DNA from: Actinoplanes lobatus | Lineage (GTDB): Bacteria; Actinomycetota; Actinomycetes; Mycobacteriales; Micromonosporaceae | NCBI RefSeq assembly: GCF_014205215.1 | Contig: NZ_JACHNC010000001.1 | Coordinates: 6,692,501 to 6,756,500 of the forward strand | DNA: 64,000 nt | Direction of reading: 5' to 3' | The notes under the pieces: generated by a model | What the model was told of the DNA's origin: nothing | Databases searched by the model: none | The model's input: the letters and a program-made list of their open reading frames with translations, nothing else | Part shown: piece by piece, positions 8,199 through 16,625 of the stretch | Layout of the letters: each line of letters opens with the position of its first letter | Position numbering within the stretch: position 1 is the stretch's first letter | Position numbers and translations under genes: made by a program

Positions 8199-8451
8199 AT
8201 GCACCGGCTCATCCGCTGGATCGCGGTGGTCTCCGTGGCGCTCATGGCCGCGGCCGAGCTGGCGGGACGCCGATCCGTTGCCGGGCGATCAACGGGCCAC
8301 GGAGATCATTGCCGAGGCGCTACCCGGGGCCGTGCCGGGCGAGATCGAACGATGGAACGCGATCTTCGGCGACGCGGCGCCGGGTTGGGTGACCCGCCTG
8401 ATCACCGCCGGCACCGGAGTAGGGGTTGCTATTACCGCATTCCGCTTATAG
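8199..8451 (+). pseudogene. Small secreted or membrane protein gene with frameshift
   Basis: ATG 8199 has a good site (GAGGTGAGCGC) and opens MHRLIRWIAVVSVALMAAAE, a convincing signal or membrane segment. Its frame then becomes arginine-rich and non-coding in character. In the +1 frame from about 8262 the text becomes protein-like again: DADPLPGDQRATEIIAEALP, then IERWNAIFGDAAPGWVTRLI, ending ITAFRL at TAG 8451. One indel between about 8255 and 8270 would join them into an 84-residue protein. The family is not recognised. Confidence 0.5.
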
Positions 8452-8556
8452 GGCGTAAAACGTGGCTTAAGGTGACGTGGATGAATGCCGCATCGTGGGC
8501 CGCTGCCGGCGAGATCACAAGGGCGGGTGGAGTGGCGCCAGAACGAGGGGATCGAC

Positions 8557-10143
8557 GTGGCAGGCAGCCGTGGACTGGGACAGTGGTGCCGGGACCGGAA
8601 GGTCTCCACGAAGGTGCTGGCGGTCGCCGGTGTGGCCATCGCCGGAACGGTCGCCGTCGGGGCGCTGAGCGTCGCCCGCATCGGGGAACTGCAGGACAGC
8701 CGGAACACCGAGATCGCCGAGGTCCTGCCATACAGCACCAACCTCAACAGTGCCGCCTTGAGCGCGAAGTCCGCCGCCAACGACGAGAGAGGCTTCCTGC
8801 TCAGAGGTGACACCGACTTCAGCGGAGAGGCCCTGGGCCGGCAGGAGACGGTCGACGCCGGATTGGCCGCGGCGCGGGCGGTCGCCGATCCGGCGGCGCA
8901 AGCACGCGTCGACGCGATCAAGGCCGCCACGGACACCTGGTTCACCGCGCTGGGGTCCGAATTCGCGCTCTACCAGACCCGGCCCGATGCTGCGATCAAG
9001 GCGGCTCTGGGCGAAAACCGTGAGCTGCGCAAGGCGTACGAAAAGTTGATCAATGACGAGATCACTTACGCCGACGCGGAGCTGCTGCAGGGCGAGAAGT
9101 TCGACGAGACGGTGTCGCGGGCCCGCGTACAGATCATCATCGCCGCGATCACGGCGCTGGTCATCGCGGTGATCGCCGCACTGTACGTGGCACGCCTGAT
9201 CGTGCAGCCGCTGCGCCGGGTCGGCCAGGTCCTGGACTGGGTAGCCGAAGGCGACCTCTCCGGAGACCCCCGGGTGCGGCAACGCGACGAGGTCGGCCAC
9301 ATGGCCGACTCGCTGCGCCGGGCCACCGGCACCCTGCGCCAGACCGTCTCGGACCTGAGCGAACACGCCCGAAGCCTCGCCGCCCAGGCCGTGGCACTCA
9401 CCCAGACCAGCCGGCACAGCGCGACCAGCGCCGAACAGGGCGCTCGGCAGGCGGCCGTCGTCGCCAACTCGGCGGCGACGATGTCGGACAACATCCAGAC
9501 GGTCGCCGCCGGCGCCGAGGAGATGGGCGCCTCCATTCGCGAGATCAGCCACAGTGCCACGCAGGCCGTGCAGGTGGCCTCCCGGGCGGTGGACGTCACC
9601 ACTCACACCGGCAAGGTCATGGCCAAACTCGGTGAATCGTCGGCCGAGATCGGCAATGTGATCAATACGATCACCGCGATCGCCGAGCAGACCAACCTGC
9701 TCGCGCTCAACGCCACCATCGAAGCCGCACGCGCCGGCGAGATGGGCAAGGGCTTCGCTGTGGTCGCCAGTGAGGTCAAGGACCTGGCCCAGGAGACCAG
9801 CCGGGCAACCGAGGACATCGGCCGCCGGGTCGCCGCGATCCAGGCCGACACCGCCGGCGCGGTCACCGCGATCGAGGAGATCAGCGAGATCATCCGCCAG
9901 ATCAACGACTTCCAGACCACGATCGCCTCCGCCGTCGAGGAACAGACCGTCACCACCAACGAGATGAGCCGCAACGTCACCGAGGCTGCCGACGCCGGCG
10001 CACAGGTCGCGGAGACCATCAACGGGGTCGCGGCCTCGGTGCAGGAGACCACCGCCGGCGTGAACGAAGCCGATCAGGCGGCCAACCACCTCGCGGAGAT
10101 GTCCGGGGACCTCCAGCGGGTCGTCGACAGATTCAAGATCTGA
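8557..10143 (+). CDS. Methyl-accepting chemotaxis protein
   Basis: 528 aa from GTG 8557, chosen because GAGGGG lies 6 nt upstream and the first membrane segment then starts at residue 19. Order: TM1 (about 19-40), periplasmic four-helix-bundle sensor (about 41-188), TM2 (about 190-213, [20 protein letters not shown]), HAMP (about 214-266, with [20 protein letters not shown]), then the long signalling coiled coil. The hairpin tip has the conserved [20 protein letters not shown], where CheA and CheW bind. The C-terminus lacks an obvious CheR-tethering pentapeptide. It senses an unknown external ligand. No che genes are present in the window. Confidence 0.95.
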   Translation: MAGSRGLGQWCRDRKVSTKVLAVAGVAIAGTVAVGALSVARIGELQDSRNTEIAEVLPYSTNLNSAALSAKSAANDERGFLLRGDTDFSGEALGRQETVDAGLAAARAVADPAAQARVDAIKAATDTWFTALGSEFALYQTRPDAAIKAALGENRELRKAYEKLINDEITYADAELLQGEKFDETVSRARVQIIIAAITALVIAVIAALYVARLIVQPLRRVGQVLDWVAEGDLSGDPRVRQRDEVGHMADSLRRATGTLRQTVSDLSEHARSLAAQAVALTQTSRHSATSAEQGARQAAVVANSAATMSDNIQTVAAGAEEMGASIREISHSATQAVQVASRAVDVTTHTGKVMAKLGESSAEIGNVINTITAIAEQTNLLALNATIEAARAGEMGKGFAVVASEVKDLAQETSRATEDIGRRVAAIQADTAGAVTAIEEISEIIRQINDFQTTIASAVEEQTVTTNEMSRNVTEAADAGAQVAETINGVAASVQETTAGVNEADQAANHLAEMSGDLQRVVDRFKI

Positions 10144-10380
10144 GCATTCCGGGCAGCGGCCCGGTGTGTCGGCGAACGATTCCCCCTTCCGCAGACCGCG
10201 CTCACCACATGGCTGAAACGCGTCCGCCCACCGATTGCCGCGATCGCGGTCGGCGCCGACTGCGAGGAAGGCGACGACAACTGCCCGGGCCCGGACGGCA
10301 CTCCGCCGGTGCCGTCGACGCCCGTCTGCATTGACGACCCTCTCTACGATCGGTGGCGCGAACGGGTGAGCGGAGGAGAC

Positions 10381-11268
10381 ATGCGCTGGGCGGTCTTGAC
10401 GGTGGTGGCGGCATTACTCACGGCAGGCTGCACCACGGTGAGTACGGAGTCCGACCAGGTGGCGCTGCACTATGACGCCGGCGCGTTCTCCAGCACCACC
10501 TATCAGGAGTGCGTCACGCAGAACAACCGCGCCTGGGACGGGCTCGGCGAAAGGTACTACACCTACCCGGCCGGTCAGCGGAACTTCGACTTCACCGGCA
10601 GCGACGATTCGGAGAGCCCTCCCTTCACGGTCGTCTCCAAGGACAACCAGGAGATGACGGTCGCCGGCGGCCTCACCTTCCACCTGGACACCGGCTGCGA
10701 ACCGGACGGTGGGATGCTGCGCCAGTTCCATGAGGACATCGGGTTGAAGTTCCATCCGGTGATCGACGGGGACGGCAAAACCACCGCGACCTGGCTGGAG
10801 ATGCTGCGGTTCTACATCGGCCACCCGCTGAACAGGGCGCTTGCCGCGGAGGCGCAGAAGTACGACTGGTTGGCGCTCTACAACGATCCCGAGACACGGA
10901 CCCGGTTCGAGTCGGCGATCAACGCCAACCTCAGTTCCGCGGTGATGGCCACGACCGGCGGCAAAGCGTACTTTCTCGACTTCAACCTGACGCTGCAGAA
11001 ACCGCAGCCGCGTAAGGAACTGGTGGACGGGCTGGCCGCCGCGCAGGTGGCGATCACCCAGCGGCAGGCGGTGATCGAGCAGAACGCCACCGTCGACGAG
11101 AAGCTCAAGCAGATCAGGAAACTCGTCGACGCGCTCGGTCCGGACGGGTACGTGATCTACGAGGTGATGCAGCAGTGCCTGGCCGGCGCCGCGCGAGCGG
11201 GCTGCCCGGCCTTCCTTCCGGTACCCGCCGGCGGGAACGTGAATGTCCCGGCACCCGCGGCGACCTGA
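10381..11268 (+). CDS. Lipoprotein with SPFH/band-7-like domain
   Basis: 295 aa from ATG 10381 (GGAGGA upstream). A lipoprotein signal ends in ALLTAGC, with the lipidated Cys at residue 17. The body resembles a band-7/SPFH domain: FTVVSKDNQEMTVAGGLTFHL, then SAVMATTGGKAYFLDFNLTL and a charged helical stretch AAAQVAITQRQAVIEQNATV, where the family has its coiled coil. Such proteins form membrane scaffolds. Here the lipid anchor would hold it on the outer face of the membrane, unlike cytoplasmic flotillins. The frame stays open upstream of 10381 to about 10198, but that part has no start with a good site. The role is unknown. Confidence 0.8.
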   Translation: MRWAVLTVVAALLTAGCTTVSTESDQVALHYDAGAFSSTTYQECVTQNNRAWDGLGERYYTYPAGQRNFDFTGSDDSESPPFTVVSKDNQEMTVAGGLTFHLDTGCEPDGGMLRQFHEDIGLKFHPVIDGDGKTTATWLEMLRFYIGHPLNRALAAEAQKYDWLALYNDPETRTRFESAINANLSSAVMATTGGKAYFLDFNLTLQKPQPRKELVDGLAAAQVAITQRQAVIEQNATVDEKLKQIRKLVDALGPDGYVIYEVMQQCLAGAARAGCPAFLPVPAGGNVNVPAPAAT

Positions 11269-11291
11269 GCCGCCAAACCCTGAGGTCGCCC

Positions 11292-11326
11292 GGCGTGCGG
11301 TCCGGTTTTCGGCCGGACCGCACGCC
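11292..11326. terminator. Hairpin terminator between convergent genes
   Basis: A perfect 14-bp stem (GGCGTGCGGTCCGG and its complement) with a 7-nt TTTTCGG loop lies 24 bp after the lipoprotein stop and before the converging aminotransferase. There is no U-tract, as is common in high-GC actinobacteria. Confidence 0.8.
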
Positions 11327-11418
11327 CGCTCCCGCTACGACGTCGCGGTCGGCTGACAGGTGGCCTCGGCGGCGGCAGCGTTCAGTCGCCTGACAACGGG
11401 TTTGCCGTCTGCGCGGCC

Positions 11419-12669
11419 TCAGTGCCGTTCGCTCGTGCGCCGGCCGGTGGCGAGCTGGGTGACGGTCTCGGCGACGGTGTCGACCTCGTCCTCGGTGTTG
11501 TAGTAGTGCGGCGAGAGCCGTAGCGCCCAGGTGACGTCCTTGTCGGCGAAGTCGTACTGGGCGAACTGCCGGTAGCTGAGCGCCGAGTTGATCCGGCGTG
11601 CGTCCAGGGCCTGCTTGAACGGCTCCGGTTCCCAGCCGGCGACGTCGAAGGTGACCAGCGCGGCCGGGTTCGGGCCGCGATCGAGCACGCGTACGCCGGG
11701 AATCCGCGTGAGCTGGTCGCGTAGCCGGGTTGCCAGGGCGGGGGTTCGCCGGGCGATCGACCTGATGCCGACGCGTAGCGCGTACCGGGTGGCGGCGGCG
11801 CTGCCGATGACGGCCGCGTAGGGGAACTCCCAGTCCTCGAACCGCGCCGCGGTGTCGACCGGGCGATAGGTGTCAGGACCGGTCCAGCGCGCGCCGTACA
11901 TGTCGATGAACAACGGCTCGAAGCCGTCGCGCAGCAGCCGGTCGGAGACGTAGAGGAAGCCGGTGCCACGGGGTCCGCGCAGGAACTTGCGGCAGGTGGC
12001 GGTCAGGAAGTCGCAGCCGATCTCGTCGACGTCGATCGGGAACTGGCCGACCGACTGGCAGGCGTCGACGAGATACACCAGGTCCAGGTCCCGGCAGTGA
12101 CGGCCGATCTCCGCGACGGGCTGGACCAGGCCGGAGTTGGTGGGGACGTGGGTCACCGCGACCAGTCGTGGGCGCCGGCTCCGCATGAGCTGCGCCATCG
12201 CGGTGACGTCGACGCCGCTGCCGTCAGGGCCGTCGGGCGCGTGCACGATCTCGATGCCGAACCGCTTGCGCAGCGACAGGAAGGCGATCTGGTTGGAGAT
12301 GAAGTCGTTGCGGGTGGTGAGGATGACGTCGCCGGCCTGGAACGGGATGGACGACAGCGCCCGGGTGTAGGCGTCGGTGGCGCTGGCGGCGAAGGCGATC
12401 TCGCCGGGCCGGCTGCCGATCAGCTCCGCGGTGGCGGCGTAGAAGTCGCTGATCTCGCCGGCGCGGACCTCGGCGGCCTCGTAGCCGCCGATGCGCGCCT
12501 CCAGATCCAGGTGCTCGACCATCGCCTGGTGCACCGGCCGGGCGAGCAGGCCGCAGCCGGCGTTGTTGAAGTGGATCACCGACTCGCAGCCGGGGGTGTC
12601 GGCCCGTAGGGCGGTGAGGTCGAGCAGCGTTTCTCCGGCATCGGCGATAGCGCTATCGTGTTCTCTCAT
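11419..12669 (-). CDS. PLP-dependent aminotransferase class V (cysteine desulfurase-like)
   Basis: 416 aa from ATG 12669. The class-V fold is clear: FNNAGCGLLARPVHQAM at the N-terminus, EIAFAASATDAYTRAL (cofactor phosphate region), VTHVPTNSGLVQPVAEI, VDACQSVGQFPIDVDEI (PLP-binding Asp and Gln), and the Schiff-base lysine in FLTATCRKFLRGPRGTGFLY. This matches NifS/CsdB-like and EgtE-like C-S lyases or aminotransferases; the substrate is not determined. Its start codon overlaps that of the divergent MocR regulator by two bases, so the two are almost certainly co-regulated. Confidence 0.9.
   Translation of the reverse strand: MREHDSAIADAGETLLDLTALRADTPGCESVIHFNNAGCGLLARPVHQAMVEHLDLEARIGGYEAAEVRAGEISDFYAATAELIGSRPGEIAFAASATDAYTRALSSIPFQAGDVILTTRNDFISNQIAFLSLRKRFGIEIVHAPDGPDGSGVDVTAMAQLMRSRRPRLVAVTHVPTNSGLVQPVAEIGRHCRDLDLVYLVDACQSVGQFPIDVDEIGCDFLTATCRKFLRGPRGTGFLYVSDRLLRDGFEPLFIDMYGARWTGPDTYRPVDTAARFEDWEFPYAAVIGSAAATRYALRVGIRSIARRTPALATRLRDQLTRIPGVRVLDRGPNPAALVTFDVAGWEPEPFKQALDARRINSALSYRQFAQYDFADKDVTWALRLSPHYYNTEDEVDTVAETVTQLATGRRTSERH
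12645..12658. promoter_or_regulatory. 14-bp perfect palindrome, candidate MocR operator
   Basis: CGATAGCGCTATCG is a perfect palindrome 10 bp before the ATG of the MocR gene and inside codons 4-9 of the divergent aminotransferase. Its position suggests a binding site for the adjacent GntR-type regulator. TATCGT within it could also serve as a -10 element for a leaderless transcript. Confidence 0.5.
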
Positions 12670-14074
12670 GTCCCAAAGTAGCACTACCGCCATGCTGGTC
12701 ACCACGCTGCGGGCGGAGATCGCCCGCCTGGCGCCCGGTGACCGGCTGCCCAGCAACCGGGACCTGGTACGCGGTCACAGCGTGAGCCCGGTGACGGTGG
12801 CCCGGGCGGTTGCGGCGCTCGCCGCCGAAGGCATAGTGGTGACCAGGCCCGGAAGCGGGACCTTCGTGGCGAGCCGCCGCTCGCGCACGCCCCACACCGC
12901 GGCAGATACGTCGTGGCAGACGGTGGCGCTCGGCGACCGCAGCGTCGACGCACGCACCGTCACCGACCTGCTCAGCCCGCCACCGGCGAGCACGATCACC
13001 CTGGCCGGCGGCTACCTGCACCGCTCTCTGCAACCGACCAAGGCCCTGGGCGCGGCGCTGAGCCGGGCAGCCCGGCGACCCGACGCCTGGGACCGCACAC
13101 CCACCGCCGGACTGGAAACGCTGCGTTCACAGTTCGCCCGGCTTGCCGGCGCCGACGTCGGCGCCGACGACGTACTGATCACCAGCGGCGGACAGGACGC
13201 CCTGTCCATGGCGTTTCGATCCATCGCCGCGCCCGGCAGCCCGATCCTGGTCGAGTCGCCCACCTACCAGGGCGCCCTGGCCGCCGCGCGTGCCGCCGGG
13301 CTACGCCCCGTTCCCGTGCCGATCGACGCCGACGGCATCCGCCCCGACCTGCTCGCTGACGCGTTCGCGACCACCGGCGCCCGGCTGCTCTACTGCCAGC
13401 CTGCCTTCCACAACCCGACCGGCGCGGTTCTGCCACCCGAGCGCCGCCGCCAGGTCCTCGACATCGCCCGCGCCGTGGGGGCGTTCATTCTCGAAGACGA
13501 CTTCGCGCGGCTGCTCGGCCACGGCGGGCCGCTGCCGCGCCTTCTGCTGGCCGACGATGACGATGGCACAGTGGTCTATCTGACCTCCCTGACCAAGCCC
13601 GCGTCACCGAGCCTGCGTATCGGCGCGCTGATAGCCCGGGGTCCCGTGGCGCACCGGCTGCGAGCGACCAGGCTCGTCGACGACTTCTTCCTTGCCCGGC
13701 CGTTGCAGGAAGCCGCCGTCGAACTGCTCAGCACACCGGCTTGGGATCGGCACCTGCGCGGGCTGGCCACCGCGCTGCGCGACCGCTGCGCCACCCTCGC
13801 CGGCGCGCTCGCCACGGAGATCCCGGAATGGACGGTCGCCGGCGTGCCCCGGGGCGGCCTGCACCTGTGGGTACGCCTACCGGGGCCCGTCGAATCGGCT
13901 ACCGCGATCGCCGATGCGGCCCGCGCACAAGGCGTCGCGGTCAGCACCGGCAACGGCTACTTCGCCGCCGAACCGCCGGGAGCGTTTCTGCGCCTCGGCT
14001 TCGCGGCGACGGCCGACCTGGCCCAGCTGTCCGAAGGCGTGCACCGGCTGAGCAAGGCGGCACTTGCGCGGTGA
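12668..14074 (+). CDS. MocR-type regulator (GntR DNA-binding domain plus aminotransferase domain)
   Basis: 468 aa from ATG 12668. Residues about 10-75 form a GntR winged helix (RAEIARLAPGDRLPSNRDLV, SPVTVARAVAALAAEGIVV, RPGSGTFVA). The rest is a fold-type I aminotransferase: DVLITSGGQDALSMAF, YCQPAFHNPTGAVLPPERRR, ILEDDFARLL and the PLP-lysine in YLTSLTKPASPSLRIGAL. MocR proteins sense a PLP adduct or amine and control a neighbouring PLP-related gene, here the divergent class-V enzyme. There is no Shine-Dalgarno sequence, so leaderless translation is likely. Confidence 0.93.
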   Translation: MSQSSTTAMLVTTLRAEIARLAPGDRLPSNRDLVRGHSVSPVTVARAVAALAAEGIVVTRPGSGTFVASRRSRTPHTAADTSWQTVALGDRSVDARTVTDLLSPPPASTITLAGGYLHRSLQPTKALGAALSRAARRPDAWDRTPTAGLETLRSQFARLAGADVGADDVLITSGGQDALSMAFRSIAAPGSPILVESPTYQGALAAARAAGLRPVPVPIDADGIRPDLLADAFATTGARLLYCQPAFHNPTGAVLPPERRRQVLDIARAVGAFILEDDFARLLGHGGPLPRLLLADDDDGTVVYLTSLTKPASPSLRIGALIARGPVAHRLRATRLVDDFFLARPLQEAAVELLSTPAWDRHLRGLATALRDRCATLAGALATEIPEWTVAGVPRGGLHLWVRLPGPVESATAIADAARAQGVAVSTGNGYFAAEPPGAFLRLGFAATADLAQLSEGVHRLSKAALAR

Positions 14075-14196
14075 GGCGACAGAACGGTTGCCCGGTAGGC
14101 CGAAAGTCCCGTGAACTGGGGCTCAGTGGCTGCTCTCCTCGTGCCGTGCACCTTCCGAACAGCAGTAGTCAAGTGAGGTTCGCGAAGGGAGAGACC

Positions 14197-14739
14197 GTGA
14201 GGGAGACAGCGCCCCGGCCGACCGGCGAGGTACGCACCTTCGCCGCGCAGGAGCTGATCGTGACGAAGACGGACCTGAAGGGCCGGCTCACGTACGCCAA
14301 TGATGTCTTTCTTCGGATCTCGGTCTTCTCCGAAGACGAGGCCATCGGCCAGCCGCACAACATCATCCGGCATCCGGACATGCCCAAGGCGATCTTCAAG
14401 CTGCTGTGGGAAACGCTCACCGCGGGTCAGGAGATCTTCGCGTACGTCGTGAACCTCGCCAGTGACGGCGCCGCCTACTGGGTTCTGGCCCACGTCACCC
14501 CCTCCTTCGACGCCCGCGGCCGGATCGTGGGCTACCACTCCTCCCGGCGACTGCCGGATCCCGCCGCGGTCAAGGCCGCCGCCGCCCTCTACCAGCGGCT
14601 GCGCGCCGAGGAACAGCGAGTCGGCGGGCAGGCCGGTCTGAACGCGTCATGGCAGCTGTTGCAGGACCTGCTGGCCGAGCGTGGTCAGACCTACGACCAG
14701 TACGTGTGGGAACTCACCAACGAAAGGGTCAGCGCATGA
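14197..14739 (+). CDS. Aer-like PAS sensor protein (soluble half of split receptor)
   Basis: 180 aa from GTG 14197 (AAGGGAGAG upstream). Residues about 15-115 are a PAS domain of the aerotaxis type: LIVTKTDLKGRLTYANDVFL, then GQPHNIIRHPDMPKAIFKLL and DGAAYWVLAHVTPSFDARGR. HNIIRHPDMP is the Aer signature near the FAD pocket. No HAMP, membrane or signalling domain follows; the protein ends after a helical tail (TYDQYVWELTNERVSA). The stop overlaps the start of the next gene (ATGA), which supplies the signalling domain. Confidence 0.9.
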   Translation: MRETAPRPTGEVRTFAAQELIVTKTDLKGRLTYANDVFLRISVFSEDEAIGQPHNIIRHPDMPKAIFKLLWETLTAGQEIFAYVVNLASDGAAYWVLAHVTPSFDARGRIVGYHSSRRLPDPAAVKAAAALYQRLRAEEQRVGGQAGLNASWQLLQDLLAERGQTYDQYVWELTNERVSA

Positions 14740-15656
14740 GGCGCCTCAAGTCCGCGACGGTGCCGGAGCAGGCCGAGACACAGGCGCTGACCGTACTGGC
14801 CGAGATCGTCGCCCGTGCCGCCGACGGCGACCTGGAAGCGCGGGTACCGCAGCTCGGGGACAGCCCGGAGGCGGCGGCGGCCCGCCGGGAGATCAACCGC
14901 CTGCTCGACGTGACCGACGCGTTCGTCCGGGAGTCCGGCGCGGCCCTGACCGCCTCCGCCGAAGGACGTTTCCACCGCCGGTTCCTGCCCCGCGGCATGC
15001 CCGGCGCCTACGCGAACAGCGTCACGATCATCAACACCGCCGTGGAGGGGATGAGCGCCGACGCCCAGCGCCTGGCCGACGCCGACCGCGCCCGCCACGC
15101 GCTGGCGGACGAACTCGAATCGGCCGTGCTGACGGTCAGCGAACAGGTCGCCACGGCAGCCACCGAGATGGGCGCCTCGGCCCATGGACTGGCGGAATTC
15201 GCCACCGGAGCGGTCAGCGACGCGGAACGCGGACGCGCCACCGTGGGCTCACTTCATCAGGCCTCCAACGAGATCCGCCGCGCCGTACACCTGATCACCC
15301 AGGTCGCGGCCCAGACGAAGCTGCTGGCACTGAACGCCACCATCGAGGCCGCCCGCGCCGGGGAGGCCGGCCGCGGCTTCAGCATCGTGGCCAGCGAGGT
15401 GAAGACCCTGGCCGGCGAGACCGCCACCGCCTCGGACGACATCGTCGAGCAGGTCACCGCCGTGCAGTCCGCGGCCGGCGGCGCGGTCGACGTTCTCGAA
15501 GCGGTCACCGCCAATCTCCGCGAGATGCACCACCTGGTCAGCGGGATCACCTCCGCCGTCGACGGTGGACAGGGCTCCACCTCCGGCCTGTCCCAGCTGG
15601 CCGAAGTGCTCCGCACCGAGGTGCACCGCTTCGTCACCACCGTCAGAGAATCCTGA
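14736..15656 (+). CDS. Cytoplasmic chemoreceptor signalling protein (second half of split receptor)
   Basis: 306 aa from ATG 14736, overlapping the PAS gene by 4 nt, with AAAGG upstream. There is no membrane segment. Residues about 15-115 form a helical HAMP-like or linker region (ARAADGDLEARVPQLGDSPE, GRFHRRFLPRGMPGAYANSV). The rest is a short methyl-accepting signalling domain with the hairpin tip [20 protein letters not shown]. It is shorter than usual because the sensor is encoded separately. The two genes together equal one Aer-type receptor, presumably assembled as a soluble complex. Confidence 0.92.
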   Translation: MRRLKSATVPEQAETQALTVLAEIVARAADGDLEARVPQLGDSPEAAAARREINRLLDVTDAFVRESGAALTASAEGRFHRRFLPRGMPGAYANSVTIINTAVEGMSADAQRLADADRARHALADELESAVLTVSEQVATAATEMGASAHGLAEFATGAVSDAERGRATVGSLHQASNEIRRAVHLITQVAAQTKLLALNATIEAARAGEAGRGFSIVASEVKTLAGETATASDDIVEQVTAVQSAAGGAVDVLEAVTANLREMHHLVSGITSAVDGGQGSTSGLSQLAEVLRTEVHRFVTTVRES

Positions 15657-16451
15657 TCAGGACTTGCGGGCGACCGCCCCGTACGCGTCCAGCCACTCGA
15701 CGGCGACCTCTGGACGCCAGTCGGTGATCTGGACCAGGCCGGGCTCCACGAACTCCAGCCCTTCGAAAAGGCTGCCGATCTCCTCGGGAGAACGCAGGAT
15801 GTACGGCACACCACCGTTCTGGGCCAGCCGCTCGGCGCCCTCGACAACCGCCGGCGTGGTGTTCGTCCCGTCCCACAGCACCAGATAGCTGCCGGACGGC
15901 GTCGCCTCCATCACCTGGTTCACGATCGACGACACGACCTTGAGGTCGGGTTCGTAGCCCATGACGCCCATGAACATCACGGCGACCGGCTCGGAGAAGT
16001 CGAGCACCTTCCGGGCCTCGCCGAGGATCCGCTCGGGATCGTGGTAGTCGGAATCCACATGAACGGTACGGCCACCCTCGCCCGTCTCCGCCATCAGCGC
16101 ACGCGCGTGCACCAGTACCAGAGGGTCGTTGTCCACGTAGACGACGCGGGAGTCCGGCGCGACGGACTGGGCGACCTCATGCGTGTTCTGCATGGTCGGC
16201 AACCCGGTGCCGATGTCGAGGAACTGCCGGATGCCGGCCTCGGCGGCCAGGTGCCGGACGACCCGGATCAGGAACCGGCGCGACTGCTTCGCCATCAGCA
16301 CGATCTCGGGATACACCTGCTCCACCGCGTCGCCGGCCGCACGGTCGGCGGCGAAGTTGTCCTTGCCTCCCATCCAGTAATTCCAGATCCGGGCCGCATG
16401 CGGCACCTCCGGCTGGAGCCTGGCAGAGTCGGGATCATCCGGGAACGCCAT
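15657..16451 (-). CDS. SAM-dependent methyltransferase (DUF574 family)
   Basis: 264 aa from ATG 16451. The N-terminus ARIWNYWMGGKDNFAADR and the SAM-binding motif FLDIGTGLPTMQNTHEVAQ are diagnostic of the actinobacterial DUF574/Methyltransf_19 family. VVYVDNDPLVLVHARAL provides the acidic ribose-binding residue. These enzymes are abundant in Streptomyces and Actinoplanes; their substrates are unknown. Its stop directly abuts the stop of the converging chemoreceptor gene. A divergent mannosyltransferase lies upstream. Confidence 0.95.
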   Translation of the reverse strand: MAFPDDPDSARLQPEVPHAARIWNYWMGGKDNFAADRAAGDAVEQVYPEIVLMAKQSRRFLIRVVRHLAAEAGIRQFLDIGTGLPTMQNTHEVAQSVAPDSRVVYVDNDPLVLVHARALMAETGEGGRTVHVDSDYHDPERILGEARKVLDFSEPVAVMFMGVMGYEPDLKVVSSIVNQVMEATPSGSYLVLWDGTNTTPAVVEGAERLAQNGGVPYILRSPEEIGSLFEGLEFVEPGLVQITDWRPEVAVEWLDAYGAVARKS

Positions 16452-16625
16452 GCGCCTGTTCTACGGCAGGCCCACCCGATATGCAAGCATCGATGGCTCG
16501 CCTGGCCGGGGCGGCTGCTGAACGGTCGATGGCCGCGACACGAACAGGTCCCTTGTCGCCGATCGTTCGGCCGCGCGTCACAACGGCGTCGCCCTGCCGA
16601 TCGCGGTGGACCTTCTCCTGTGCTC

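Noticed and set aside
8515..10089. A 524-codon open frame on the minus strand opposite the chemoreceptor gene
   Set aside because: It is the mirror of the GC-rich third-position pattern of the real plus-strand gene; the product is glycine/arginine/aspartate-rich with no domain.
10198..10380. In-frame extension upstream of the lipoprotein start, with ADCEEGDDNCPGPDGTPP
   Set aside because: It has no start codon with a ribosome-binding site, and the signal peptide with lipobox begins exactly at ATG 10381.
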